Origin: a virus
Virus record (IMG/VR): IMGVR_UViG_3300025645_000295
Coordinates: 1 to 31,125 of that record
Length of the DNA: 31,125 nucleotides
Strand: one strand, 5' to 3'
Under the pieces are notes generated by a model. That model was not told the origin of the DNA. It ran no database searches and saw only the letters and a list, made by a program, of their open reading frames with translations. This document shows positions 22,972 through 28,862 of the stretch, one piece after another; position 1 is the stretch's first letter, and every line of letters starts with the position of its first letter. The position numbers and the translations under genes are program-made.

Positions 22972-23435
22972 TGAACTTATCAAAAAACCTAACGTTAGCA
23001 GAGGTAACAAAGAGCAACACAGCAACCAGATTAGGCATTGAGAACATCCCTAACGGTGGCGAATTAAACAACCTTATAAACATAGCCGAGAAGATATTTC
23101 AGCCGCTTAGAGATTACTTTGATGTACCGATAGGTATTTCGTCAGGCTTTAGAAATCAAAACTTAAATAGGGCTATCGGTGGAAGTTTAACCAGTCAGCA
23201 TGGAAAAGGTCAGGCACTTGATTTAGATGGTGACATATTCGGTAATTGCGACAACATAAAAATCTTTAGATTCATACAACACAATTTAGATTTTGATCAG
23301 TTGATTTGGGAATTTGGAACGGAGTTAAACCCGTCTTGGGTACACGTTAGCTATGTGAGCAAAGAAAAAAATAGAGGGCAGATTTTAAAAGCGTTTAAAT
23401 TACGAGGTAAAACAGCTTACACAACATGGGGTTAA
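22971..23435 (+). CDS. Endolysin, M15-type zinc peptidase
   Basis: The 154-residue protein has the peptidase M15 core. A segment PIGISSGFRNQNLNRAIG (53-70) is followed by SQHGKGQALDLDGD (75-88), which contains the H-x(6)-D zinc motif with H77 and D84, and by WVHVSY with H125 as the third ligand. M15 enzymes of phages cut peptide bonds in peptidoglycan stem peptides or cross-bridges. There is no signal peptide, so export would need the holin encoded in the next gene, which overlaps by ten bases. Length and motif order match the M15_3 type. Confidence 0.88.
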   Translation: MNLSKNLTLAEVTKSNTATRLGIENIPNGGELNNLINIAEKIFQPLRDYFDVPIGISSGFRNQNLNRAIGGSLTSQHGKGQALDLDGDIFGNCDNIKIFRFIQHNLDFDQLIWEFGTELNPSWVHVSYVSKEKNRGQILKAFKLRGKTAYTTWG

Positions 23436-23809
23436 TAGATGCTATTAAAAACATAGCCAAATCACCAGCGAAAGAGATGGTTACAGGCGTTATTAATGGT
23501 GCTGCCGATGTAGTCGATAGATTCGTTCAAACACCTGACGAGAGAGCAGCTTTTAAAGTTGAGCTTGAGAAAGAAATAAGCAAAAGATGGTCGGAAGATA
23601 TGGCATCTGATTCTTTTTTAAGTAAAAATGTACGACCGTTAACACTAATTTTTTTAATCATTTCAACCGTTTTAATTATCTTCATTGATTCGGGTATCAT
23701 TGACTTTCAGGTAAATGAAAGATGGATTTCGTTACTCGAAACCGTATTAATGATTGTGATCGGTGCATACTTCGGTGGGCGTTCTTTTGAAAAGATAAAG
23801 AAAAAGTAA
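23426..23809 (+). CDS. Holin of the 3TM superfamily
   Basis: The 127-residue protein has an N-terminal amphipathic part (MGLIDAIKNIAKSPAKEMVT), an acidic helix (ERAAFKVELEKEISKRWSED), the family element SFLSKNVRPLTLIF (63-76) and two clear membrane segments at about 72-88 and 102-117 (ISLLETVLMIVIGAYF), with a basic end KIKKK. The S-F-L-S-K-N-x-RP element before the first membrane segment is typical of GTA-type 3TM holins. Directly after the endolysin, this protein should form the pores in the inner membrane. Confidence 0.82.
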   Translation: MGLIDAIKNIAKSPAKEMVTGVINGAADVVDRFVQTPDERAAFKVELEKEISKRWSEDMASDSFLSKNVRPLTLIFLIISTVLIIFIDSGIIDFQVNERWISLLETVLMIVIGAYFGGRSFEKIKKK

Positions 23810-23817
23810 TATATTTG
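23786..23817 (+). promoter_or_regulatory. Promoter, leaderless class
   Basis: TTTG (23786-23789), a 20-base spacer and TATATTTG (23810-23817): the best full-consensus promoter in the window. It lies at the end of the holin gene and ends exactly 4 bases before ATG 23822. Confidence 0.75.
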
Positions 23818-23821
23818 GCGA

Positions 23822-24538
23822 ATGTCAGAGATTAGACCAAGATTAAATGGCAAAAGAAAAAAGGCATTTTATAACTTAACAAAGGCTCAAAGTCGAATAT
23901 TAGTAATAGGAGATTTACATGAGCCTTTTTGTTTGGATGGCTATTTAGAATTTTGCAAAGAAACTTATGCTAATTATAATTGTAACAGAGTAGTTATTAT
24001 TGGCGATGTTATCGACTCACATTATTCAAGTTATCACGAAACAGATGCCGATGCATTAGGCGGTGGTGATGAACTGGAGCAAGCGATAAAGAAATTATCC
24101 AAATGGTATAAGGCGTTCCCTGATGCTGACGTAACACTTGGCAATCATGACCGTATCATTATCCGTAAGGCTCAATCATCCAATATACCGAGCAAGTGGA
24201 TCAAAGAATTTGGTGAGGTCTTAGAAACGCCTAAATGGCGGTTTGTTACCGATGTATATTATGATGGTGTTCGTTATGTTCATGGCGATAAAAGCGGAAA
24301 GCCTCGAATGGCTACAAGGCGCGATATGGTTAGCACCGTTTCAGGACATTATCATACTGATATGTATGTAGAATGGTCTTTCGGTAAAACAAGAGCAATC
24401 TTCGCTATGGCGGTAGGTTGTGGCATTGACTCAAAGAGTTACGCAATGGGTTACATGCAAGGGGGCAAAAAAGAAGCCATAGGAGTTGGTATAGTAATCG
24501 GAGGAAATACGGCTTTTAATGTAAAGATGGAATTATAA
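23822..24538 (+). CDS. Metallophosphoesterase
   Basis: The 238-residue protein has all metal-binding motifs of the calcineurin-like superfamily: GDLHEP (D31, H33), GDVID (D62), GNHDR (N108, H109, D110), VHGD (H154) and SGHYHT (H176, H178). Members hydrolyse phosphomonoesters or phosphodiesters with two metal ions. In phages such enzymes are thought to act on nucleotides, nucleic acids or phosphorylated proteins; the substrate cannot be told here. It has its own strong promoter and no leader and is followed by the small-RNA region. The start is ATG 23822. Confidence 0.9.
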   Translation: MSEIRPRLNGKRKKAFYNLTKAQSRILVIGDLHEPFCLDGYLEFCKETYANYNCNRVVIIGDVIDSHYSSYHETDADALGGGDELEQAIKKLSKWYKAFPDADVTLGNHDRIIIRKAQSSNIPSKWIKEFGEVLETPKWRFVTDVYYDGVRYVHGDKSGKPRMATRRDMVSTVSGHYHTDMYVEWSFGKTRAIFAMAVGCGIDSKSYAMGYMQGGKKEAIGVGIVIGGNTAFNVKMEL

Positions 24539-24541
24539 CAC

Positions 24542-24549
24542 TATATTTG
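24542..24549 (+). promoter_or_regulatory. -7 promoter box of small-RNA unit 1
   Basis: TATATTTG is a full TAnnTTTG match three bases after the metallophosphoesterase stop. A loose TTTA lies upstream at 24515-24518. No ORF with a start codon follows before the terminator at 24601. Confidence 0.55.
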
Positions 24550-24553
24550 CAAT

Positions 24554-24626
24554 TCATTTTGGAGGGGAGTAGTTTACCCTTAGTTTTAGTTTGTTAAAAG
24601 AGCCTCGTTTATTCGGGGCTTTTTTT
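24554..24626 (+). ncRNA. Putative small RNA 1 (about 73 nt)
   Basis: A promoter box at 24542-24549 and an intrinsic terminator at 24601-24626 enclose about 70 bases without a start codon. The body holds GGAGGGGAGTAG and then TTAGTTTTAGTTTG (24580-24593). The reverse complement of the latter, CAAACTAAAACTAA, agrees in 12-13 consecutive bases with leaders at 14280, 25424 and 30032. This suggests a base-pairing regulator, but expression and pairing are inferred. The exact 5' end is estimated from the promoter. Confidence 0.5.
24601..24626 (+). terminator. Intrinsic terminator of small-RNA unit 1
   Basis: AGCCTCG and CGGGGCT form a seven-base stem (one T-G pair) with loop TTTATT, followed by seven T. 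Confidence 0.85.
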
Positions 24627-24628
24627 AT

Positions 24629-24636
24629 TACATTTG
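24629..24636 (+). promoter_or_regulatory. -7 promoter box of small-RNA unit 2
   Basis: TACATTTG is a full match to TAnnTTTG, starting two bases after the first terminator. TTTA at 24608-24611, inside the loop of that terminator, lies 17 bases before it and may serve as the upstream box. Confidence 0.5.
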
Positions 24637-24640
24637 CAGC

Positions 24641-24732
24641 TACTTCTTGTTTAATCAACAAAGCAAACTTGGAAGGTAACGGGAGAACGCTTAATCCATT
24701 TATAGAGCCTTGCAGAAATGCGGGGCTTTTTT
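24641..24732 (+). ncRNA. Putative small RNA 2 (about 92 nt)
   Basis: The second unit runs from the box at 24629-24636 to the terminator at 24706-24732. There is no plausible ORF; the only ATG is inside the terminator. Its 5' part (CTTGTTTAATCAACAAAG, 24646-24663) is complementary in 16 of 18 positions to 24786-24803, at the promoter and leader of the next gene. The rest contains GGAAGGTAACGGGAGAACGC. No known RNA family is recognised, and it does not fold as a tRNA. Confidence 0.45.
24706..24732 (+). terminator. Intrinsic terminator of small-RNA unit 2
   Basis: AGCCTTGCA and TGCGGGGCT form a nine-base stem (two T-G pairs) closed by a GAAA tetraloop and followed by six T. GNRA tetraloops are stable, so this is a strong terminator. 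Confidence 0.88.
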
Positions 24733-24782
24733 GTGTTCATAAAAATAAATCAAAATAAATTAGGTGGTTTAACAATTGTTTA

Positions 24783-24790
24783 TATCTTTG
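24783..24790 (+). promoter_or_regulatory. -7 promoter box of the replication operon
   Basis: TATCTTTG is a full match to TAnnTTTG. The leader to ATG 24813 contains GCTAAAAC. The box overlaps an inverted copy (24786-24803) of a segment of small RNA 2. Confidence 0.55.
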
Positions 24791-24812
24791 TTGAACAAAC
24801 AAGCTAAAACAA

Positions 24813-25031
24813 ATGAAAAACTTAAAACACATCCACAACAAATGCAGCGACATCTTAGAGATGATTGATAACGCTGAGATTATGGTTCAACACCATACAG
24901 ATCAAATACAAAGATTGAAAACAGCAGGGTTAGACTACAAACATCAACTTCGCAGGTTAGTTGTAAATGCCGAAATTATCGAACGACTAAAATCATATTA
25001 TTTAAACCAAATACAAAAACTAACAAAATGA
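24813..25031 (+). CDS. Small coiled-coil protein (72 aa), function unknown
   Basis: The product (MKNLKHIHNKCSDILEMIDN, then AEIMVQHHTDQIQRLKTAGL and ending NQIQKLTK) is fully helical with heptad-like spacing. It starts the first operon after the small-RNA region and overlaps the next gene by ATGA. Small helical proteins are common at the start of early phage operons, but no function can be assigned. Confidence 0.6.
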   Translation: MKNLKHIHNKCSDILEMIDNAEIMVQHHTDQIQRLKTAGLDYKHQLRRLVVNAEIIERLKSYYLNQIQKLTK

Positions 25032-25384
25032 GAAAATTAAGCAGCTATTTTTTAAAGAGCAGAATTGAAAGTAACAACTATTCATTTATTGAGCTTGAAC
25101 ATTCTGAAACTGAGGACTTAAATATAAGCGAGCAATGCGGCACGTTCATAGTTTATTACGAAGACATAGATACCGAGATTGTTGTTGACTGGTCACGCAA
25201 GACTTTGACGGGCGTAGGCGTATCGTTTCAAGGGCAAGATGAACAAGTTGTTTTAGATGATAACATTAACATTGATGAAATATACTTTCAAGAATCTGAA
25301 AGCATGGCAAGAGTTCACATGATGCCAGCTTTTGATCCTGAACTTTCAAATTTAATTTCAGATATTATCGACAAAAAGTATTGA
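25028..25384 (+). CDS. Acidic protein of unknown function (118 aa)
   Basis: The product (MRKLSSYFLKSRIESNNYSF ... LSNLISDIIDKKY) is strongly acidic with a beta-rich middle (CGTFIVYYEDIDTEIVVDWS). It overlaps the previous gene by ATGA. The following promoter overlaps its stop codon. It belongs to the replication operon by position. No family is recognised. Confidence 0.6.
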   Translation: MRKLSSYFLKSRIESNNYSFIELEHSETEDLNISEQCGTFIVYYEDIDTEIVVDWSRKTLTGVGVSFQGQDEQVVLDDNINIDEIYFQESESMARVHMMPAFDPELSNLISDIIDKKY

Positions 25385-25409
25385 TTTATTAACAATTTTA
25401 TTAATTTTA
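25381..25409 (+). promoter_or_regulatory. Promoter of the recT operon
   Basis: TTG (25381-25383), an 18-base spacer and TAATTTTA (25402-25409), one base away from TAnnTTTG. The 14-base leader contains AAACTAAAACTA and ends at ATG 25424, with the same layout as at 14258-14280. Confidence 0.55.
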
Positions 25410-25423
25410 CCAAAACTAAAACT

Positions 25424-26338
25424 ATGAGCAATTTAATTACATCAACTCAGGTTGAGAATGCCTTAGCCAATAGAGTAAAATCTATCGGTGGAGATGAAAA
25501 GCAATTTAAGAAAGAAATTAGCTTTGCGATACAGCACGTTAAAAAGAATAATCAACTGCAAAAGGCTGATCATAATTCTATAATGGAATCCATATTGAAC
25601 GTGATGCAAGTAGGGTTATCACTTAACCCAGTCAGCAAATTAGGTTATCTTGTGCCACGTTGGGATAGAATGACCAGAAGCAATGTTTGCGCCTTCGAGC
25701 CATCTTATCAGGGTTATGTTAAACTATTAACCGATTCAGGCAGCGTTGAAACCGTTTACTCTCAACTTGTTTATGAAAATGATACATTTGATGTAAGTTA
25801 TGGAACAAGCACCGAAATAAATCACAAGCCTACATTTAAAAATAGAGGCGAAGTAATAGCCGTTTATGCCGTTGGAGTGTTACCATCAGGTTTAAAAGTC
25901 CCCGAAGTTATGACCATTGAAGAAGTCAACGACATAATGGAAATCTCAGAGTCATACAAGGCGTTTAAAGCCGACAAAATTAAATCTTGTATTTGGGTAT
26001 CAAACTTTGGAGAAATGGCGCGTAAGACCGTTATAAGAAGAATATTTAAATACCTACCAAAGACCGAATCATTTAACAAAATGGCAATGGCTGTTAGTTT
26101 AGATGAGTCAGATTACACAGCAACAGATGAACAACTAAATTATATCGAAAGTTTGCTTGAAACTTCATCAATTGCTATGGAAAAACAATTCCAAATAGAA
26201 AGCGAGTTTAATAGCTATTCATCTGAAGCTGCTCAAAAATGTATTTACTACTTGAAACAAAATCAAGTTGACCCGATAGATAGCGGTGGCAATTATTCAC
26301 AAACAGATATTAAAAACAAACTAAAACAATTGTCATGA
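25424..26338 (+). CDS. recT: RecT-family single-strand annealing protein
   Basis: The 304-residue protein has the RecT layout: LQKADHNSIMESILNVMQVG (45-64), LSLNPVSKLGYLVPRWDRMT (65-84), CAFEPSYQGYVKLLTDSGSV, and SYKAFKADKIKSCIWVSNFG followed by EMARKTVIRRIFKYLPKTES (about 202-221). The GL-x-LNP...YLVP...P-x-Y-x-G...K-L element and the M-x-RKT-x-x-R-x-x-KYLP element are diagnostic. RecT anneals homologous single strands during recombination-dependent replication. The expected exonuclease partner is not obvious, although the nuclease-like gene at 28862 is a candidate. It overlaps the next gene by ATGA. Confidence 0.93.
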   Translation: MSNLITSTQVENALANRVKSIGGDEKQFKKEISFAIQHVKKNNQLQKADHNSIMESILNVMQVGLSLNPVSKLGYLVPRWDRMTRSNVCAFEPSYQGYVKLLTDSGSVETVYSQLVYENDTFDVSYGTSTEINHKPTFKNRGEVIAVYAVGVLPSGLKVPEVMTIEEVNDIMEISESYKAFKADKIKSCIWVSNFGEMARKTVIRRIFKYLPKTESFNKMAMAVSLDESDYTATDEQLNYIESLLETSSIAMEKQFQIESEFNSYSSEAAQKCIYYLKQNQVDPIDSGGNYSQTDIKNKLKQLS

Positions 26339-26568
26339 ACAAGTATAAAAAATTAATGGAATTACGCCATAAGGTAATATGCGAAGTTAACGCAGTTGCC
26401 GATAAACTATTTGAGCTGAGAGATTTTAAACAACATTTAAAATTAGGCGAAAAAGAAAGAGTACTTGAAACCAAAAGGTTAAGGATGCAGGCTTTATATC
26501 CTGTGTGTGATAAACACGAAATTAACGAACAACAAATCTCAGAGATAATCTGGGGGTATAAAAACTAA
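26335..26568 (+). CDS. Small helical protein (77 aa), function unknown
   Basis: The product starts MNKYKKLMELRHKVICEVNA and has FKQHLKLGEKERVLETKRLR and a C-terminal DKHEINEQQISEIIWGYKN. It is helical and basic, with two cysteines. It overlaps the recT stop by ATGA and lies six bases before the DnaA-like gene. Position implies a role in replication or recombination, but no family is recognised. Confidence 0.6.
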   Translation: MNKYKKLMELRHKVICEVNAVADKLFELRDFKQHLKLGEKERVLETKRLRMQALYPVCDKHEINEQQISEIIWGYKN

Positions 26569-26573
26569 AAAAA

Positions 26574-27002
26574 ATGGAGTTAGACGATAAAAATATAAAT
26601 ACCGCTTTAGGTGAATTAAAAATACAAAGGCTAAAATTAGATATAGCTATAAATTCTTTGCAAGAGATACGGGGCGAAATAAAACCGAAGAAACTTGATT
26701 TAAAAGTTGAGGTTGGTGAGATTGCTAACTTTTGCATTGGTCATTTTGGAGTAGATTTGCGAGAGAAAATTAGAAGTCAGGATCATATTTGGTCAAGATG
26801 TTTTTACTTTAAATTAGCAAAAACTTACACACGATCAAGCCTTGAGAAAATAGGTAATGAGGTAAATCTTAATCATGCAACCGTCATAAACGGATTGAAG
26901 CGGCATGAAGATATGGAGGATTATAAAGATGCTGATTACTTGAGATTTATTGACAAAGCTGAAGAATGCTTTACAACACATTTATTAACACTAAACAATT
27001 AA
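26574..27002 (+). CDS. DnaA domain IV-like DNA-binding protein
   Basis: The 142-residue protein has an N-terminal coiled coil (residues 1-40) and a C-terminal part like the DNA-binding domain of DnaA: REKIRSQDHIWSRCFYFKLA (63-82) then KTYTRSSLEKIGNEVNLNHA and TVINGLKRHEDMEDY. The S-L-x-x-IG-x-x-x-x-x-x-H-x-TVI-x-x-L motif corresponds to the DnaA signature and its helix-turn-helix. The AAA+ ATPase domain is absent. The protein could bind DnaA-box-like sites to recruit or block the host initiator, or act as a phage origin-binding factor. Family is fairly clear, role inferred. Confidence 0.72.
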   Translation: MELDDKNINTALGELKIQRLKLDIAINSLQEIRGEIKPKKLDLKVEVGEIANFCIGHFGVDLREKIRSQDHIWSRCFYFKLAKTYTRSSLEKIGNEVNLNHATVINGLKRHEDMEDYKDADYLRFIDKAEECFTTHLLTLNN

Positions 27003-27012
27003 ATAAATAAAT

Positions 27013-27363
27013 ATGAGTGAATTTAAAGAGACAGGCAAAATACTTGCCATTAGAGAAGTTGAGCAAATTAGTGACTCCTTCAAAAAACGTAACATCTGGA
27101 TTGAAACGCAAGATCAGTATCCGCAGACATTGGAATTTCAATTCGTTCAGGACAAAGTGAGCGTTTTAGATAGCTACAAAAAAGATGATATTGTAGAGAT
27201 TAGCTTTAATCTTAGAGGCAGAGGCTACAAAAACAAAGAAGGCAAGGCAATGGTGTTTAACACGCTTCAAGGCTGGCGAATAGGTAAAGCGGAAGCACAG
27301 GAAGAACAAGCAAGCAGCGAGCCTGTTAAAGCCACCTCTGATGATGATGGTTTACCTTTCTGA
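27013..27363 (+). CDS. DUF3127 OB-fold single-strand DNA-binding protein
   Basis: The 116-residue protein has the DUF3127 pattern: a GKILAIREVEQISDSFKKRN strand pair, IWIETQDQYPQTLEFQFVQD, KKDDIVEISFNLRGRGYKNK and FNTLQGWRIGKA. The C-terminus is SDDDGLPF, the acidic tip found in SSB proteins, where D-D-x-x-PF contacts replication partners. The protein therefore is probably a phage SSB analogue that protects single strands for RecT. It lies in the replication operon, eleven bases after the DnaA-like gene. Confidence 0.82.
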   Translation: MSEFKETGKILAIREVEQISDSFKKRNIWIETQDQYPQTLEFQFVQDKVSVLDSYKKDDIVEISFNLRGRGYKNKEGKAMVFNTLQGWRIGKAEAQEEQASSEPVKATSDDDGLPF

Positions 27364-27418
27364 AAAAATAAGTTTAAAGATTTAGATTTGGTTTTTATAG
27401 CTAAATCAAAAATTTAAT

Positions 27419-27426
27419 TATATTTG
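27419..27426 (+). promoter_or_regulatory. -7 promoter box, leaderless class
   Basis: TATATTTG is a full match to TAnnTTTG. It ends exactly 4 bases before ATG 27431. TTTG at 27387-27390 is farther than usual (28 bases). Confidence 0.55.
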
Positions 27427-27430
27427 TAAA

Positions 27431-27532
27431 ATGAATGTCACAGATTCAAAATTATTTTTTTCTACCAAAGCCTTTAAGAGTGCCGCTGTGACCGGTATTT
27501 TTAGAGGCTTTTTTTATTTTAAAATATTATGA
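27431..27532 (+). CDS. Mini-ORF (33 aa) or small RNA with long hairpin
   Basis: ATG 27431 to TGA 27530-27532 encodes MNVTDSKLFFSTKAFKSAAV and ends RGFFYFKIL. The promoter spacing is that of the leaderless genes, and the stop overlaps ATG 27529 (ATGA), which argues for translation. Yet the 3' half is a 19-base-pair hairpin followed by seven T, which argues for a terminated small RNA of about 85 bases. It could be both: a leader peptide with an attenuator controlling the four-gene block downstream. The rest of the 27364-27528 gap shows no other feature. Confidence 0.4.
   Translation: MNVTDSKLFFSTKAFKSAAVTGIFRGFFYFKIL
27467..27515 (+). terminator. Long-stem intrinsic terminator / attenuator
   Basis: 27467-27485 pairs with 27493-27511 over 19 consecutive positions (four G-T pairs) with a seven-base loop CTGTGAC, followed by T up to 27515. 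It lies 14 bases before the next gene, so read-through or attenuation would control 27529-29260. Confidence 0.75.
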
Positions 27533-27792
27533 ATATATTAAAACAAGCAAATAGTATAGTTAACGATCGTTCTGAAGAAAAGGAAAGGGAGTATGGCCCT
27601 TTTAGCAATAGTATGTCAAAAGCATCTTTAATTGCTTCAGAGCTTACGGGTTTAAATATTAGCACCGAACAATTTTATTTGTGCATGGTGGCTTTAAAAA
27701 TGAGCCGAATGGCTTACAATTTAAAAGAAGATACATTAATGGACTGCGCTGCTTATATTGGGGCATTAAATAATTTTAAAAATGGAAAATAA
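27529..27792 (+). CDS. DUF6378-like protein
   Basis: The 87-residue protein contains DRSEEKEREYGPFSNSMSKA and ISTEQFYLCMVALKMSRMAY, then LMDCAAYIGALNNF. The pattern R-x(7)-YG-x-x-x-N, a helix, a K-x-x-R element and D-x-x-AYIG-x-L is that of the small helical DUF6378 family, found in phages near nucleotide metabolism genes. The function is unknown; Asp/Glu helices would be compatible with a MazG-like nucleotide-binding role. The stop overlaps the thymidylate synthase-like start by 11 bases. Confidence 0.68.
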   Translation: MNILKQANSIVNDRSEEKEREYGPFSNSMSKASLIASELTGLNISTEQFYLCMVALKMSRMAYNLKEDTLMDCAAYIGALNNFKNGK

Positions 27793-28540
27793 ACTAGAAC
27801 TACAATATAAAAAAATATTACAAGATTGTTTAAAATATGGAGTTTTAACAAGTAATAGAACAAACGTTGATACTTTAAAAACTTTTTCAAAAAAAATAGA
27901 GCTTAATTTAACTGAGGGGTTTCCTATTGTTACGGGTAAAAAAATATTTTTTAAAAAAGCCCTAGCTGAATTTAATTGGATATTTGAAGGAAAGACTGAC
28001 ATTAAATTTTTAAACGATAATAAAATTTTTTGGTGGGACAAGTTTGCTGAAAAAGGTATTGTACCTAAAAGCTATGGCCACCAGCTAAGAAATTTTGGAG
28101 GGAGTTTTGATCAAATAGAATATGTAAAAAATGAGTTGCTTACTAATTCAAGGCGCGGAGTTATTTCTTTTTGGAACCCTTTAGATTTAAAAGATCAAAA
28201 ACTACCGTGTTGCTATACAACTGCTGCTTTTGTAAAAGAAAACGACAAATTAAACATGTCATTAATGTTTAGAAGCTCAGATTTATTTTTAGGATTGCCT
28301 TACGATATTATTTTTGCAGCACTTTTGCTAAATAAAATGGCAGATTTAACTAATCTTATACCTTTTAAGCTGTCTTTAGAACTTTGTGATGCACATCTTT
28401 ATACTAGTCACATTAAGGGCGTTAAACAATATTTAAAACAACAAACATTTAAACTTCCTAATATTATTTATAAAAAAAATGGAATTTGTATATTAGAAAA
28501 TTATAATCATCAAAACTATATTAAAGCAGAAATGCACTAA
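27782..28540 (+). CDS. Thymidylate synthase-superfamily enzyme, probably dCMP-specific
   Basis: The 252-residue protein aligns with thymidylate synthase over its whole length: SNRTNVDTLKTF (R26), AEFNWIFEG (E63), KSYGHQLRNF, SRRGVISFWNPLDLKDQKLP, the catalytic-loop LPCCYTTAAF (C144 nucleophile), FRSSDLFLGLPYDI and CDAHLYTSH (H205, Y207). Three canonical residues differ: Asn in the GLPFNI element is D175, the His after the nucleophile is Y145, and Gln before RSSD is F163. Asp at the Asn position is the mark of dCMP hydroxymethylase (T4 gp42), and Asn-to-Asp in thymidylate synthase favours dCMP. The enzyme is therefore probably a dCMP hydroxymethylase or methylase. A divergent thymidylate synthase is the alternative. 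Confidence 0.8.
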   Translation: MENKLELQYKKILQDCLKYGVLTSNRTNVDTLKTFSKKIELNLTEGFPIVTGKKIFFKKALAEFNWIFEGKTDIKFLNDNKIFWWDKFAEKGIVPKSYGHQLRNFGGSFDQIEYVKNELLTNSRRGVISFWNPLDLKDQKLPCCYTTAAFVKENDKLNMSLMFRSSDLFLGLPYDIIFAALLLNKMADLTNLIPFKLSLELCDAHLYTSHIKGVKQYLKQQTFKLPNIIYKKNGICILENYNHQNYIKAEMH

Positions 28541-28550
28541 AACAAAAATT

Positions 28551-28862
28551 ATGAAACAAATTTTAAAAAATGAATTTGACCCTATTAGAAATTGGGCAGA
28601 TAAAAGAGGAATTTATAAAAGTGGAGATAGTAAAACTCAATTTTTAAAACTGCAAGAAGAAGCCGGCGAATTAGCACAAGCTATTTTGCACAATGATCAA
28701 CCTGAAATAATAGACGCTTTAGGTGACTTAGTAGTTGTATTAGTTAATCTTTCAGAATTATGCGGCTATAAGCTAGAATACTGCGTTAATTCAGCTTATA
28801 ACGTTATTAAAGATCGTGAGGGAAAAATGATTAATAATACTTTTGTAAAATCTTTAAATTAA
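28551..28862 (+). CDS. MazG-like nucleotide pyrophosphohydrolase
   Basis: The 103-residue protein has the all-alpha MazG motif: LKLQEEAGELAQAI with E36, E37 and E40, and PEIIDALGDLVVVLVNL with E52, D55 and D59, which bind the Mg ions. Such enzymes hydrolyse NTPs or dNTPs to monophosphate and pyrophosphate. Next to a dCMP-type enzyme it may act on dCTP, as gp56 does in T4, giving dCMP for modification and lowering dCTP. The specificity is inferred. It lies ten bases after the upstream gene, with an ACTAAAAC element in the gap, and overlaps the next gene by one base (TAATG). Confidence 0.82.
   Translation: MKQILKNEFDPIRNWADKRGIYKSGDSKTQFLKLQEEAGELAQAILHNDQPEIIDALGDLVVVLVNLSELCGYKLEYCVNSAYNVIKDREGKMINNTFVKSLN

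Noticed and set aside
24551-24566. Minus-strand 13-codon ORF (start near 24566) downstream of the inverted leader motif of small RNA 1
   Set aside because: Very short, no minus-strand promoter box, and the motif is 30 bases away from the start; the plus-strand RNA unit explains the region better.
24641-24732. tRNA or tmRNA
   Set aside because: No cloverleaf, no TTC-type T-loop and no CCA end; the strongest fold is the terminator hairpin.
27766-28041. Minus-strand ORF over the thymidylate synthase-like gene
   Set aside because: Lies fully over a strong coding gene and encodes only Phe/Leu-rich sequence complementary to A-rich codons.
27782-28540. Ordinary thymidylate synthase (thyA) annotation
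   Set aside because: The Asp in place of the uracil-recognising Asn and the changes next to the nucleophile argue against plain dUMP specificity, so no gene symbol was given.
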